The notes under the pieces are model-generated. The model was given only the letters and a program-made list of their open reading frames with translations, was not told where the DNA came from and did not search any database. From assembly GCA_017509715.1 (NCBI GenBank), contig JAFWOU010000029.1, positions 239,525-303,524 of the forward strand: DNA of 64,000 bases. Reading direction: 5' to 3'. This DNA is from Paludibacteraceae bacterium (GTDB lineage Bacteria > Bacteroidota > Bacteroidia > Bacteroidales > Paludibacteraceae). The number at the start of each line of letters is the position of its first letter. Positions within the stretch are counted from its first letter, which is position 1. Of the stretch, positions 15,757 through 24,745 are shown one piece after another. The translations under genes and the position numbers were made by a program.

Positions 15757-16515
15757 ATGAACCTATGTATTGATCAAGGAAATAGTCGCACCAAGGTGGC
15801 GCTGGTAGAGGAGGGTAGGATCACCCACCATTTCATCTACCGATCCTTCTCGTCCGCTGATGTGGAGCGCCTCTGCTCGCTCTATCCCGTCTCCGACTCC
15901 ATCATCTCGTCGGTGGTGAACATAGAGCCGGCTGTGGTCAATACGCTCAATCGCCTCTCGCGTAGGTTTGTGCTCTTTGACCATCAGACGCCCGTACCCA
16001 TCACCAATCGGTACGACACGCCCGAGACACTGGGTCAGGACCGTCTGGCGGCGGCTGTAGGCGCGAAAGCGCTCTGCCCCAATGAGAACCTGCTCATCAT
16101 AGATGCCGGTTCGGCCATCACCTACGACTTTGTGTCGGCCGATGGCGAGTACATGGGCGGCAATATCGCACCGGGACTCAAGATGCGCTTCACCATGCTG
16201 CAACGTATGACCAAGAAGTTGCCGCTCGTAGATGCCGACGAGAACGAACTGCTACCGCTCTTCGGTCGGAACACACGCGATGCGATCGCTGCCGGCGTGA
16301 TACGCGGCGTAGCCTACGAGGTGAAGGGCTATATGCGTACGCTCAAGCACCAAGTGCCGCACTTCGAGACCTACCTTACAGGCGGACATGCTGACTATAT
16401 ACTGCGCAACGTGCGCGACTCGAAACGCGAGAAACGAACCATCCGTCACGAACCTCACCTGGTGCTGATCGGACTGAACGAAATATTGGAATACAATAAA
16501 GAGAAAAGTGAATAG
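15757..16515 (+). CDS. coaX: Type III pantothenate kinase
   Basis: 252 residues. Phosphorylates pantothenate, the first step of CoA synthesis. ASKHA-fold motifs: CIDQGNSRTKVAL (phosphate 1), TPETLGQDRLAAAVGA, LLIIDAGSAITYDFV (phosphate 2) and YMGGNIAPGLKMRF. I chose the ATG at 15757 because it gives the expected NLCIDQGN start; an earlier in-frame ATG at 15715 would lie inside the preceding gene and read through the tandem array. The TAG stop at 16513-16515 lies within a 7-bp array and touches the possible start of the next gene. Confidence 0.92.
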   Translation: MNLCIDQGNSRTKVALVEEGRITHHFIYRSFSSADVERLCSLYPVSDSIISSVVNIEPAVVNTLNRLSRRFVLFDHQTPVPITNRYDTPETLGQDRLAAAVGAKALCPNENLLIIDAGSAITYDFVSADGEYMGGNIAPGLKMRFTMLQRMTKKLPLVDADENELLPLFGRNTRDAIAAGVIRGVAYEVKGYMRTLKHQVPHFETYLTGGHADYILRNVRDSKREKRTIRHEPHLVLIGLNEILEYNKEKSE

Positions 16516-16542
16516 TGAAAAGTGAAAATTCAACGGTGAAAG
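16508..16542. repeat. 7-bp tandem array across a stop/start junction
   Basis: GTGAATA, GTGAAAA, GTGAAAA, one divergent unit, GTGAAAG. It encodes the end of CoaX and contains both possible GTG starts of the next gene. Confidence 0.8.
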
Positions 16543-17765
16543 GATTTAGAAAGTACATACTATTGGTTGCGGCGGCGCTTCTGGGCGTCATGGCCTCGGC
16601 GCAAAACCAGACCTCCTCGCCCTTCTCCCGCTATGCCTATGGCGACATGAACGACAACGTACCTATCGCCTACCGCGGTATGGGTAGCGTAGGCATCGGT
16701 ATGCGTAGCAACAAGGTAATCTGCTCGGCTCAGCCGGCATCGTACACAGCCTGCGATAGTCTGACATTCATGTTCGACATCGCCGCCTCGGCGATGTGGT
16801 CGCGTTATCAGGATGCCAGCGGCATGCGCAACAGGGGAAACGGTAACCTGGAATATATCGCCCTGCAGTTTCCGCTCTACAAGCGCTATATTGCCTTCTC
16901 GGCCGGCGTACTGCCGTATAGTTCGGTGGGCTATGATATCGCTATGAGCGACTCCATCAACTCCGACTACCACTATACCAAGTCGTATATCGGCGAAGGT
17001 GGTATTAGCGAGGTATACGGTGGACTCGGTTTCAATATCTGCAACTGGGTAGCCCTGGGCGCTAACGTATACTATATGTTCGGCGACGTGCAACACGCGC
17101 GTACGCTCACATTTACGGAGTCGGGTCTGCATTCTACGATACAGGACGAGATACTCTCAGTCAGCTCCGTTCGCTTCCGCTACGGTCTGCAGCTGTTCCA
17201 CACCTTTGGCGACCACTCGTTCACCCTGGGCGGCATCTTTGAGAACAAGATGAAGCTGAATAGTCAGTACATCGCTGTAGAGACTCAGACCGATGACTCG
17301 ATACCCGTCTACGAAGGACTCTTCCAGACGCCGATGGTATATGGTGCGGGACTGAGCTACTGCTGGGCAGGACGTGTCACCGTAGGCTTGGACTTCCAGC
17401 GACAATGCATGGCTTCGGCGCTATACAACGGCGCTGCCGGCGTATATAGCGGCCTACAGGACCGCAACCGCTACGCCCTGGGTGTGGAATATCGCCACAA
17501 CCCGCAGGGACGCCGCTATGTAGACCGCGTACAATGGCGTTGCGGACTGAGCATAGCCGACGAGTACCTGAGTAGCATCAAGGCGAAATCTTATATGGCC
17601 AGCATCGGCGTGGGCTTCCCGCTCCGCAATGCCGGCACGATGATCAATACCACGCTGGAGTACCAGCATCGCGGTAGCAACGCCACCGGACTGATCGACA
17701 ATTCGCTCCGGTTGACTATCAATGCCTCGATCGCCGAAAACTGGTTCTTCAAACGCAAACTGTAA
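16515..17765 (+). CDS. Putative outer-membrane beta-barrel protein
   Basis: 416 residues from GTG 16515, or 409 from GTG 16536; the second gives a cleaner signal peptide (MKGFRKYILLVAAALLGVMASAQ). After cleavage the protein starts SSPFSRYAYGDMND and is rich in Tyr, Gly, Ser and alternating hydrophobic strands, ending in an aromatic/basic C-terminus (ENWFFKRKL). This is the profile of an outer-membrane barrel of the kind encoded beside coaX/lptC genes in Bacteroidales. No specific transport function can be read. It overlaps the coaX stop by one base if the first GTG is used. Confidence 0.68.
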   Translation: MKSENSTVKGFRKYILLVAAALLGVMASAQNQTSSPFSRYAYGDMNDNVPIAYRGMGSVGIGMRSNKVICSAQPASYTACDSLTFMFDIAASAMWSRYQDASGMRNRGNGNLEYIALQFPLYKRYIAFSAGVLPYSSVGYDIAMSDSINSDYHYTKSYIGEGGISEVYGGLGFNICNWVALGANVYYMFGDVQHARTLTFTESGLHSTIQDEILSVSSVRFRYGLQLFHTFGDHSFTLGGIFENKMKLNSQYIAVETQTDDSIPVYEGLFQTPMVYGAGLSYCWAGRVTVGLDFQRQCMASALYNGAAGVYSGLQDRNRYALGVEYRHNPQGRRYVDRVQWRCGLSIADEYLSSIKAKSYMASIGVGFPLRNAGTMINTTLEYQHRGSNATGLIDNSLRLTINASIAENWFFKRKL

Positions 17766-17800
17766 GGTTTGGCACGGAAATTGAAGGAGAAAGGTGAAAG

Positions 17801-17884
17801 GCCGTCAGCCGTCAGCCATCAGCCGTCAGCCATCAGCCATCAGAATGCTGAAAGCCGAAAGCTGAAAGCCCAAAATTGAAAATT
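17801..17884. repeat. Twelve-unit 7-bp tandem array
   Basis: Six units of GCCRTCA, then GAATGCT, GAAAGCC, GAAAGCT, GAAAGCC, CAAAATT, GAAAATT, with no phase slip over 84 bp. The first half (TCAGC words) and second half (GCTGA words) are partly complementary, so an imperfect hairpin is possible. Confidence 0.92.
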
Positions 17885-17911
17885 ATTTATTAATTAAAAA
17901 ACTGATACATT

Positions 17912-19318
17912 ATGAAATTTAAAACTCTTTTAGCCGTTGCGCTGTGTGCTGCAATCCCGGCTATGGCTTGCGCTAAGAAGCCTAAGAAACAAAAAGAACC
18001 GGTTGAGCCGGTAGTAGTAGATCCGTATCTGATCCCTCAGGATGAGTGTGAAGACTATTTCTCGCTGGAGCACGAGAGTCTGAAGAACAAGGACTACGAG
18101 ACAGCTTACGAGCAATGGAAAGCCGTATTTACTACCTGTCCGGGTATCCAGCGTCAGCTCTATACCGACGGTGCACATATCCTGGAAGCCCTCTACAAGA
18201 AGGCTAAGGAAGAGAGCAACGAGCCGGAGATGATCCGCATCGCCAACGAGATCATGAACATGTATGACAAGCGTATGCAGTTCTTCGGTGACGACGAGCG
18301 TTATCCGATCTCCTACATCCTCTCCACCAAGGCGGTAGACTACCGTACCTATTTCGAAGGCACAGAGGCTTATAGCCGCGACACTGTCTATGCATGGCTC
18401 CACGAGGCTATGAAGCACGACCAGGCTTCGCCGTTCCTCTCGGCATTGGAGATGCTCTTCAACATGTCGTATGAGAACTACACGGCCGACAAGACCAATC
18501 AGGAGAAGGCTGACCTCTTCGTAGAGGACTACAACAACGTACTGGTAGGTTTGGCTATCCTCGTGGATGATACGACCTATGCTAACCGTGAGTTGGCCGG
18601 CCAGAAGAAAGACTGGTTTGACCAGGTTTTTGCTCAGTCGGGTGTAGCTGACTGCGACAAACTGGACGAACTGTACGGCAAGGTGGTTGAGGCTAACATG
18701 AACGACTATTCCGTACTGCGCCGTCTGGCTGCTCTGTATCGCCAGATGGACTGCGAGGAGTCGCCCGTATATGCAGCCGCTATCAAGCAGATGCAGGTGC
18801 TGCGTCCTGCTGAGTCCTACGGATCGGGTGCTGCCGGCATGGCTAAGAAGTGCCTGAAGAACAAAGACTATCAGGGTGCTATCGCTAACTTCAAAAAAGC
18901 CCTCGGCGAGACCAGTTCGGCAAACGACAAGGCCGACTACCTGTACCTGATCGCTCAGTGCTACTATGCATCCAAGAGCTATCAGTCGGCAGCCGACTAT
19001 GCTAAACAGTCGCTCGGCGTGAAACCGGGTCAGGGACGTTGCTACATGCTGATCGGTAACTGCTATGCTACTGCAAAGCCGTATCCCGGCAACACGGCTA
19101 AGGACAAGATCCTGAACAAGACCGTCTTCTGGGCTGCTTGCGATATGTTTGAGAAAGCTAAGGCCGATCCTTCTACCGCCAGCAAGGCTGCTGCAGCTAT
19201 CGCTACCTACAGCAAGTACTTCCCCACTAAGGAAGAGCGCTTCGACCTGCCGAAGGAGTTCAAGGGTACGACCTTCTTTGTAGGCGGTTGGGTGAACGTA
19301 ACGACACGTATCCGCTAA
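17912..19318 (+). CDS. Periplasmic tetratricopeptide-repeat protein
   Basis: 468 residues. N-terminal signal peptide (MKFKTLLAVALCAAIPAMACA) followed by a Lys-rich linker and many helical repeats: LKNKDYETAYEQWKAVFTTC, NKDYQGAIANFKKAL, ADYLYLIAQCYYASKSYQSA, GRCYMLIGNCYATAKPYPG. These are TPRs in at least the last third. A conserved short ending (TFFVGGWVNVTTRIR) is separate. It likely acts as a scaffold at the inner or outer membrane face. Its place between a barrel candidate and lptC suggests an envelope assembly role, which is inference. Confidence 0.8.
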   Translation: MKFKTLLAVALCAAIPAMACAKKPKKQKEPVEPVVVDPYLIPQDECEDYFSLEHESLKNKDYETAYEQWKAVFTTCPGIQRQLYTDGAHILEALYKKAKEESNEPEMIRIANEIMNMYDKRMQFFGDDERYPISYILSTKAVDYRTYFEGTEAYSRDTVYAWLHEAMKHDQASPFLSALEMLFNMSYENYTADKTNQEKADLFVEDYNNVLVGLAILVDDTTYANRELAGQKKDWFDQVFAQSGVADCDKLDELYGKVVEANMNDYSVLRRLAALYRQMDCEESPVYAAAIKQMQVLRPAESYGSGAAGMAKKCLKNKDYQGAIANFKKALGETSSANDKADYLYLIAQCYYASKSYQSAADYAKQSLGVKPGQGRCYMLIGNCYATAKPYPGNTAKDKILNKTVFWAACDMFEKAKADPSTASKAAAAIATYSKYFPTKEERFDLPKEFKGTTFFVGGWVNVTTRIR

Positions 19319-19330
19319 CATACCGTACTA

Positions 19331-19903
19331 TTGTCTGTGATCCCGAATCATCACATACATGCCAATATACTGCTCATCGTCTGCGCACTTGCGCTGGCGG
19401 TGGGCAGTTGCTCTACCAACGACCATCATCCCTCGGCAGCTGCTATCACCAACCGTGAGGCCATGCCGCTGCTGGAGGAACATGACGTAGTGACGCTCAT
19501 CAGCGACTCGGGCGTGACGCGTTATCGTATCAAGGCGGCTCGATGGTTGGTATACGATAAGTCGGATCCCCCATGTTGGGATTTCCCGTACGGCATCCAG
19601 TTGGAGCAATTTGATGAGAAATTGCATGTGGAAGCATCGCTAAGAGCCGACCGTGCGCACTATGACCAGGAGGCCGAACTATGGCGCCTGTGGGGGCATG
19701 TACGGGCGATGAATAACGGTGGTGATAAATTCTATACGGAGGAACTCTATTGGGATCGCAAGAACGAACGCATCTATTCCGACTCAGCCATCGCTATTCG
19801 CCAGAAAGAGACGCTGATTCGTGGCATCGGATTCGATGCCAACCAGACAATGACACAATATACAATTCGACAAACGAACGGCCTAATCCCGATCAAGGAA
19901 TAG
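19331..19903 (+). CDS. lptC: LPS export protein LptC-like lipoprotein
   Basis: 190 residues. It starts at TTG 19331 or, two codons later, GTG 19337; no in-frame ATG fits. Lipobox AVGSC puts the lipid Cys at residue 27. Length and pattern fit the LptC family: HDVVTLISDSGVTRYRIKA, EQFDEKLHVEASLRADRAHY, LWGHVRAMNNGGDKFYTEEL, DRKNERIYSD and a final RGIGFDANQTMTQYTI. LptC bridges the LptBFG transporter to LptA and passes LPS through the periplasm. It follows the TPR gene by 12 bp. Confidence 0.82.
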   Translation: MSVIPNHHIHANILLIVCALALAVGSCSTNDHHPSAAAITNREAMPLLEEHDVVTLISDSGVTRYRIKAARWLVYDKSDPPCWDFPYGIQLEQFDEKLHVEASLRADRAHYDQEAELWRLWGHVRAMNNGGDKFYTEELYWDRKNERIYSDSAIAIRQKETLIRGIGFDANQTMTQYTIRQTNGLIPIKE

Positions 19904-19932
19904 GCTGTTGTTGCTAAACACATAAGAAAATT

Positions 19933-20679
19933 ATGGCTAATTTACTGGAAGGAAAAGTGGCACTTATCACCGGTGCTGCACGAGGAATCGGACGCGAGAT
20001 AGCGCTCAAGTTTGCCGCAGAGGGTTGCGATATCGTTTTTACCGACATAGCGCTCAACGAAGCTGCCGTAGCTACCCGTGACGAGATCGCCCGGATGGGT
20101 GTACAGGTACGCGCTATTGCCAGCGATGCCTCGAATTTTGAGGCTGCTCACGAGGTGGTAGAGCAGGTCGTCAAGGAGTTTGGCCACCTGGATATACTGG
20201 TCAACAATGCCGGTATCACGCGTGACACCTTGCTGATGCGTATGACCGAAGAGCAATGGGACCTGGTGCTGAACGTCAACCTGAAGTCAGCCTTCAACTT
20301 CACCCATGCCGTGACGCCCCATATGATGCGTCAGCGCAGCGGATCAATCATCTCGCTCAGCTCCGTAGTGGGACTGAACGGCAATGCAGGACAGGCCAAC
20401 TATGCCGCCTCCAAGGCCGGTATAATAGCGCTTACCAAGTCGGTCGCTAAAGAACTGGGTGCTCGCGGCATCCGCGCCAATGCGATCGCTCCGGGATTTA
20501 TTCTCACGGATATGACCAAGGCGCTGAGCGAAGAAACGCTCAAGCAGTTTGTACAACTCGTACCGATGCGTCGTGGCGGTGAGCCCGAAGAAGTAGCTAA
20601 GGTCGCGTTGTTCTTAGCAAGCGACCTTAGCAGTTACGTATCCGGACAAGTGATCCAGGTGAATGGTGCAATGGCGTAA
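19933..20679 (+). CDS. fabG: 3-oxoacyl-[acyl-carrier-protein] reductase
   Basis: 248 residues, a classical short-chain dehydrogenase. NADPH-binding ALITGAARGIGREIAL, the structural NNAGITRDTLLMRMTEEQWD, the catalytic Ser in ISLSSVVGLNG and YxxxK in NYAASKAGIIALTKSVAKEL, and the FabG-typical APGFILTDMTKAL. It reduces 3-oxoacyl-ACP in fatty-acid elongation. Its stop (20677-20679) directly abuts the stop of convergent aspA, with no terminator between them. Confidence 0.93.
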   Translation: MANLLEGKVALITGAARGIGREIALKFAAEGCDIVFTDIALNEAAVATRDEIARMGVQVRAIASDASNFEAAHEVVEQVVKEFGHLDILVNNAGITRDTLLMRMTEEQWDLVLNVNLKSAFNFTHAVTPHMMRQRSGSIISLSSVVGLNGNAGQANYAASKAGIIALTKSVAKELGARGIRANAIAPGFILTDMTKALSEETLKQFVQLVPMRRGGEPEEVAKVALFLASDLSSYVSGQVIQVNGAMA

Positions 20680-22077
20680 TTAGTGCGCCGCCAGCATATT
20701 CTTAGGATCCAGGATCTGGTCGAGCTTCTCCTGCGAGAGCAGGCCATGCTCCAATACCAAATCATAAACGCCTCTACCGGTTTCCAGAGCTTCTTTGGCA
20801 ATCTTGGTAGAGGCTTTATAGCCAATATAGGGGTTGAGCGCCGTGACAATACCGATCGAGTTCTTGACGATCTGCTCGTTGTGCTCACGGTTGATAGTGA
20901 TACCCTCTATACATTTCTCACGCAGGATGTGCATCACGTTGCGCAACCATGTGATCGACTCAAAGATACACTCTGTGATGATAGGCTCCATGACGTTGAG
21001 CTGGAGCTGACCGGCCTCGGCGGCAAAGCATACGGCCGTGTCGTTTCCGATTACCTTGAAGCAAACCTGGTTGGTTACCTCAGGAATGACGGGATTGACC
21101 TTACCCGGCATGATGGAGCTACCCGGTGCCATAGGCGGCAGGTTGATCTCGCCCAAGCCGCAACGCGGACCGCTGGCCATGAGGCGCAGGTCGTTGCAGG
21201 TCTTGCTAAGCTTCACAGCCAGACGCTTCAATGCGGCTGAATAGCTGACATATGCACCGGTATCGGGCGTAGCCTCTACCAGGTCCTCGGCCAGCAGGAA
21301 TGGTTCGCCGGTCAGTTCGCACAGCTTCTTGGTGCATAGTTCGGCGTAGCCTGCCGTAGCATTCAGTCCGGTACCAATCGCCGTACCACCCATATTGATC
21401 TCGTAGAGCAGGTTGACGTTACGCTCCAGGTTCTTGATCTCCTCGTGGAGGTTGTCGGCAAAGGCGTGGAACTCCTGACCGCTGGTCATCGGTACGGCAT
21501 CCTGCAGTTGGGTACGACCCATCTTGATGCAGTCGTTGAACTCATCGCCCTTCTTGCGCAAAGCATCAATAAGCATCGTGAGCGACTCTACCAGACCGCG
21601 ATTCATGCGGATAAACGCATAGCGGAAAGCCGAAGGGTAGGCATCGTTGGTGGATTGCGCACAGTTGACGTGGTCGTTGGGGGAACAGTACTGATACTCG
21701 CCACGCTCATGACCCATGATCTCCAGCGCACGGTTGGCGATCACCTCGTTGGCATTCATGTTGACCGTGGTGCCGGCACCGCCCTGTACCATGTCGGTAG
21801 GGAACTGGTCGTGCATCTTGCCGTCGATGATCTCGCGACAAGCCTGGGCGATAGCCGCATGGATCTCGTCGTTGATGACGCCGAGTTCGTGGTTGGCCTC
21901 TACGGCCGCCAACTTGATGTAAGCCATAGCGATGATGTACTCCGGAAAGTCAGACATCTTGAGATTGCTGACTTTGTAGTTGTTAATACCGCGTTGGGTC
22001 TGCACACCGTAGTATGCTTCTGCGGGAACTTGCAGAGCGCCTAAAAGGTCGGACTCTGTACGAAATTTTGTGTCCAT
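20680..22077 (-). CDS. aspA: Aspartate ammonia-lyase
   Basis: 465 residues. Deaminates aspartate to fumarate and ammonia. The fumarase/aspartase signature GSSIMPGKVNPVIPEV (SS loop with catalytic Ser) is present, along with SPNDHVNCAQSTNDAYPSA, TGLNATAGY and GRTQLQDAVPMTSGQEF. AspA is preferred over fumarase C because of the aspartase-like KFRTESDLLGALQVP start and the VEATPDTGAYV segment. In this organism the fumarate would feed fumarate respiration to succinate. It is the last gene of the minus-strand run, 63 bp after ftsY. Confidence 0.92.
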   Translation of the reverse strand: MDTKFRTESDLLGALQVPAEAYYGVQTQRGINNYKVSNLKMSDFPEYIIAMAYIKLAAVEANHELGVINDEIHAAIAQACREIIDGKMHDQFPTDMVQGGAGTTVNMNANEVIANRALEIMGHERGEYQYCSPNDHVNCAQSTNDAYPSAFRYAFIRMNRGLVESLTMLIDALRKKGDEFNDCIKMGRTQLQDAVPMTSGQEFHAFADNLHEEIKNLERNVNLLYEINMGGTAIGTGLNATAGYAELCTKKLCELTGEPFLLAEDLVEATPDTGAYVSYSAALKRLAVKLSKTCNDLRLMASGPRCGLGEINLPPMAPGSSIMPGKVNPVIPEVTNQVCFKVIGNDTAVCFAAEAGQLQLNVMEPIITECIFESITWLRNVMHILREKCIEGITINREHNEQIVKNSIGIVTALNPYIGYKASTKIAKEALETGRGVYDLVLEHGLLSQEKLDQILDPKNMLAAH

Positions 22078-22111
22078 AGTAATAAATATAATTTGAATGT
22101 TAGTATATTCC

Positions 22112-22146
22112 TTTGACCATTAGCCATTCGCCTTTCACCATTACTT
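22112..22146. repeat. 7-bp tandem array (5 units) between ftsY and aspA
   Basis: TTTGACC, ATTAGCC, ATTCGCC, TTTCACC, ATTACTT; the last unit contains the ftsY stop codon. Confidence 0.8.
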
Positions 22147-23103
22147 CGTGACATTGCCGAGCAGGGAGCGCACAAACTCCGTGCGGTTGAAGCACTGGAG
22201 GTCGGTCATCTGTTCGCCCAGCCCGATATAGCGAACGGGGATCTTAAACTGGTCGCTGATACCGATCACGACGCCGCCTTTGGCTGTGCCGTCGAGTTTG
22301 GTGATAGCCAGCGAGCTGACCTGGGTGGCTGCTGTGAACTGACGCGCCTGCTCAAAGGCGTTCTGACCCGTACTGCCATCCAGCACCAGCATAACGTCGT
22401 GCGGCGCATCGGGTACCACTTTCTGCATGACGTTCTTGATCTTGGTGAGCTCGTTCATGAGGTTAACCTTGTTGTGCAGACGTCCGGCCGTGTCAATCAG
22501 CACTACGTCGGCATCGTTGGCCTTGGCGGATTGCAGGGTGTCGAAAGCCACGGAGGCGGGGTCGGAGCCCTGCTGCTGCTTGATGACGGGTACGCCTACG
22601 CGCTCGCCCCATATGCATAGCTGCTCTACGGCAGCAGCGCGGAACGTATCGGCCGCACCCAGATAGACGCGTTTGCCGGCCTGCTTGTACTGGTAGGCCA
22701 GTTTGCCGATCGTGGTGGTCTTGCCCACGCCGTTGACGCCTACGACCATGATGACGTAGGGCTTGGCCGGCAGCGGTGCGGAGAAGTCCAGTACTTCAGT
22801 GGTATTGTTCTCCTGGAGCAAGGCGGCTATCTCCTCGGTGAGGATGACGTTCAGTTCGTCGGTGCCGATATATTTATCCCGTTTTACACGTTCCTGGATA
22901 CGTTCGATGATGCGCAGCGTGGTCTCTACGCCTACGTCGGAAGTGATAAGCGCTTCCTCCAGGTTGTCGAGCACGTCGTCATCTACCGTGGATTTACCAA
23001 CGATAGCATGACTGATTTTGCTCAGAACGGATTCTTTGGTTTTCTCAAGGCCCTTGTCGAGGGTCTCTTTTTTCTCTCTATTAAACAGTCCGAAAAATGC
23101 CAT
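22141..23103 (-). CDS. ftsY: Signal recognition particle receptor FtsY
   Basis: 320 residues: a short acidic N-terminal region and then the NG domains of the SRP GTPase. G motifs: GVNGVGKTTTIGKLAYQY (G1), DTFRAAAVEQL, DTAGRLHNKVNLMNEL (G3), TKLDGTAKGG (G4) and VRYIGLGEQMTDLQCF. It receives ribosome-SRP complexes at the inner membrane. The A domain is almost absent, as usual in Bacteroidota. It follows add by 24 bp and probably shares its transcript. Confidence 0.95.
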   Translation of the reverse strand: MAFFGLFNREKKETLDKGLEKTKESVLSKISHAIVGKSTVDDDVLDNLEEALITSDVGVETTLRIIERIQERVKRDKYIGTDELNVILTEEIAALLQENNTTEVLDFSAPLPAKPYVIMVVGVNGVGKTTTIGKLAYQYKQAGKRVYLGAADTFRAAAVEQLCIWGERVGVPVIKQQQGSDPASVAFDTLQSAKANDADVVLIDTAGRLHNKVNLMNELTKIKNVMQKVVPDAPHDVMLVLDGSTGQNAFEQARQFTAATQVSSLAITKLDGTAKGGVVIGISDQFKIPVRYIGLGEQMTDLQCFNRTEFVRSLLGNVTK

Positions 23104-23127
23104 ATTTGTATATATATTATATAAGGA

Positions 23128-24138
23128 TTAGTATAGTATGGTGGATGTATAGTTTTTCTGCACCTTGGCGCGCAATTGCTGCTTGAGGTCTTCGTCGGCA
23201 AAACTTGCATTGACGGAGTTGAGCAACATATGCCCGATCTCAAATTCATGCAACTGGAAGGTCTCTATCAGGTGGTGCCACTCCTGCTGCAGGTCGGTAT
23301 TGCTCACGGTCATATCGTCGGTATTGACGCACACCTTGACGCCGGCGTCCAGCAGTCGGCGTAGCGGGTAGTCGGCATAAGAGCGGTAGATACCGGTATC
23401 GATATTGCTGGTAGGGCAGAGCTCCAGGGTGATATCGCGAGCGATGAGTTCGTCTATTACGCGCTTGTCTTCCAGTCCGCGTACGCCGTGACCGATACGT
23501 ACAGCTCCTGCCTGGATAGCCTCCCATACGCTGTCAGCACCTGCTGCTTCGCCGGCATGGATAATGATGGGGATGTGATAGCGGCGTGCCTTTTCGAAGG
23601 CATACTCAAAATCGCTGGTTGGGAAGAGTCCTTCCGCTCCGGCCAGGTCGACGGCTACGACGCCATGTCCCAAGAACTCACGGGCCACATCCACGGTGAT
23701 GAGGTTGGCCTCGTGGGTGCCCCGGTCATTGCCACGCATCATGGAAACGATGAGTCCGCATGGTATGGGTGCGCGACGTATGCCCTGAAGCACAGCTTCT
23801 ACGGCCTGACGTTGGCTGAGTCCTTTCTCGCAGGATTTCTGCGGGGCAAAGCGTATCTCGGCATATATGAGACCCTGCTCATGCAGTTCGCAGAGCAAGT
23901 CATAGGTGCATATATCTAGCGCCTCGCGGGTGTGGAGCAATGAGCATGCCAGGTCGAAACGCGCCAGGTAGTCGTTTAGGTCCTTGCAATCCTCGGTGAG
24001 CGACATGAGCTTGCGGAGTTCCTCATCGCTATCGGGTATGCTTACGCCCTGCATCTCGGCCAGACGCCGCGCCGTATGGAGCGGCATGGAGCCATCCAGG
24101 TGCAAGTGTAAATCGATTAGTGCTAATTGTTTTTCCAT
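23128..24138 (-). CDS. add: Adenosine deaminase
   Basis: 336 residues, amidohydrolase fold. It converts (deoxy)adenosine to (deoxy)inosine in purine salvage. Zinc ligands and catalytic residues are visible: LIDLHLHLDGSM (HxH), IIIHAGEAAGA (His and catalytic Glu), RIGHGVRGLED, ELCPTSNIDTG, and VCVNTDDMTVSNT (double Asp). Full family length. It lies 19 bp downstream of the phosphoglycosyl transferase gene, so a purine enzyme appears to be transcribed with a polysaccharide locus. Confidence 0.92.
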   Translation of the reverse strand: MEKQLALIDLHLHLDGSMPLHTARRLAEMQGVSIPDSDEELRKLMSLTEDCKDLNDYLARFDLACSLLHTREALDICTYDLLCELHEQGLIYAEIRFAPQKSCEKGLSQRQAVEAVLQGIRRAPIPCGLIVSMMRGNDRGTHEANLITVDVAREFLGHGVVAVDLAGAEGLFPTSDFEYAFEKARRYHIPIIIHAGEAAGADSVWEAIQAGAVRIGHGVRGLEDKRVIDELIARDITLELCPTSNIDTGIYRSYADYPLRRLLDAGVKVCVNTDDMTVSNTDLQQEWHHLIETFQLHEFEIGHMLLNSVNASFADEDLKQQLRAKVQKNYTSTILY

Positions 24139-24157
24139 ATGTGTATGTGTTTTTCAG

Positions 24158-24745
24158 TTATCGTATTAGTTTTCCAAAGGTTAGTAGTATGATGCGGAAA
24201 TACTCGCCGAGGGTCTGATGGCGTATGTAGCGCATGTTGAGTGCTATCTTGGCCGGCATGATTTCCTGGATATAGGTCTGGTCGGGATCTGAGGAACAGG
24301 CCAGAAGGGCGTTCTCATCGATATACTCGATAGAAGCATAGTCGGTGATACCCGGGCGAACGGAGAGCACTTGACGTTGCTCGTCGGTGTATAGATCGAC
24401 ATACCGACGCACTTCCGGACGAGGACCTACGAGCGACATGTCTCCGATAAGGACGTTCACGAGTTGCGGCAGTTCGTCGAGCTTATACTTACGTATATAG
24501 TATCCTGCGCGCGTCACGCGCGGGTCGCGATCGCCGATGGTGATGAGACTCATCTTGTCAGCCCCTACGCGCATGGAGCGGAATTTGAGTAGCCCGAAGT
24601 CGCGTTCATCCTTACCGACACGCTGCTGGCGGTAGAAGATCGGTCCCGGGTCGTCGATGACAATCCATAGAGCCACCAAGAGGAAGAGCGGGCTGAGCAA
24701 CAGCAGCCCGAACAGGCTAAATACTATGTCGCAAAAGCGTATCAT
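24158..24745 (-). CDS. Undecaprenyl-phosphate phosphoglycosyl transferase (small PglC/WcaJ-C type)
   Basis: 195 residues: one N-terminal re-entrant membrane helix (IVFSLFGLLLLSPLFLLVALW) and the catalytic domain of the monotopic phosphoglycosyl transferase family. Motifs: PGPIFYRQQRVGKDERDFGL, LLKFRSMR, RKYKLDELPQLVNVLIGDMS and LVGPRPEVRRYV. It transfers a sugar-1-phosphate from a UDP-sugar to undecaprenyl phosphate and starts repeat-unit assembly. It overlaps the aminotransferase by 4 bp (ATGA); pairing with that enzyme suggests a 4-amino-sugar as the first sugar. Confidence 0.9.
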   Translation of the reverse strand: MIRFCDIVFSLFGLLLLSPLFLLVALWIVIDDPGPIFYRQQRVGKDERDFGLLKFRSMRVGADKMSLITIGDRDPRVTRAGYYIRKYKLDELPQLVNVLIGDMSLVGPRPEVRRYVDLYTDEQRQVLSVRPGITDYASIEYIDENALLACSSDPDQTYIQEIMPAKIALNMRYIRHQTLGEYFRIILLTFGKLIR

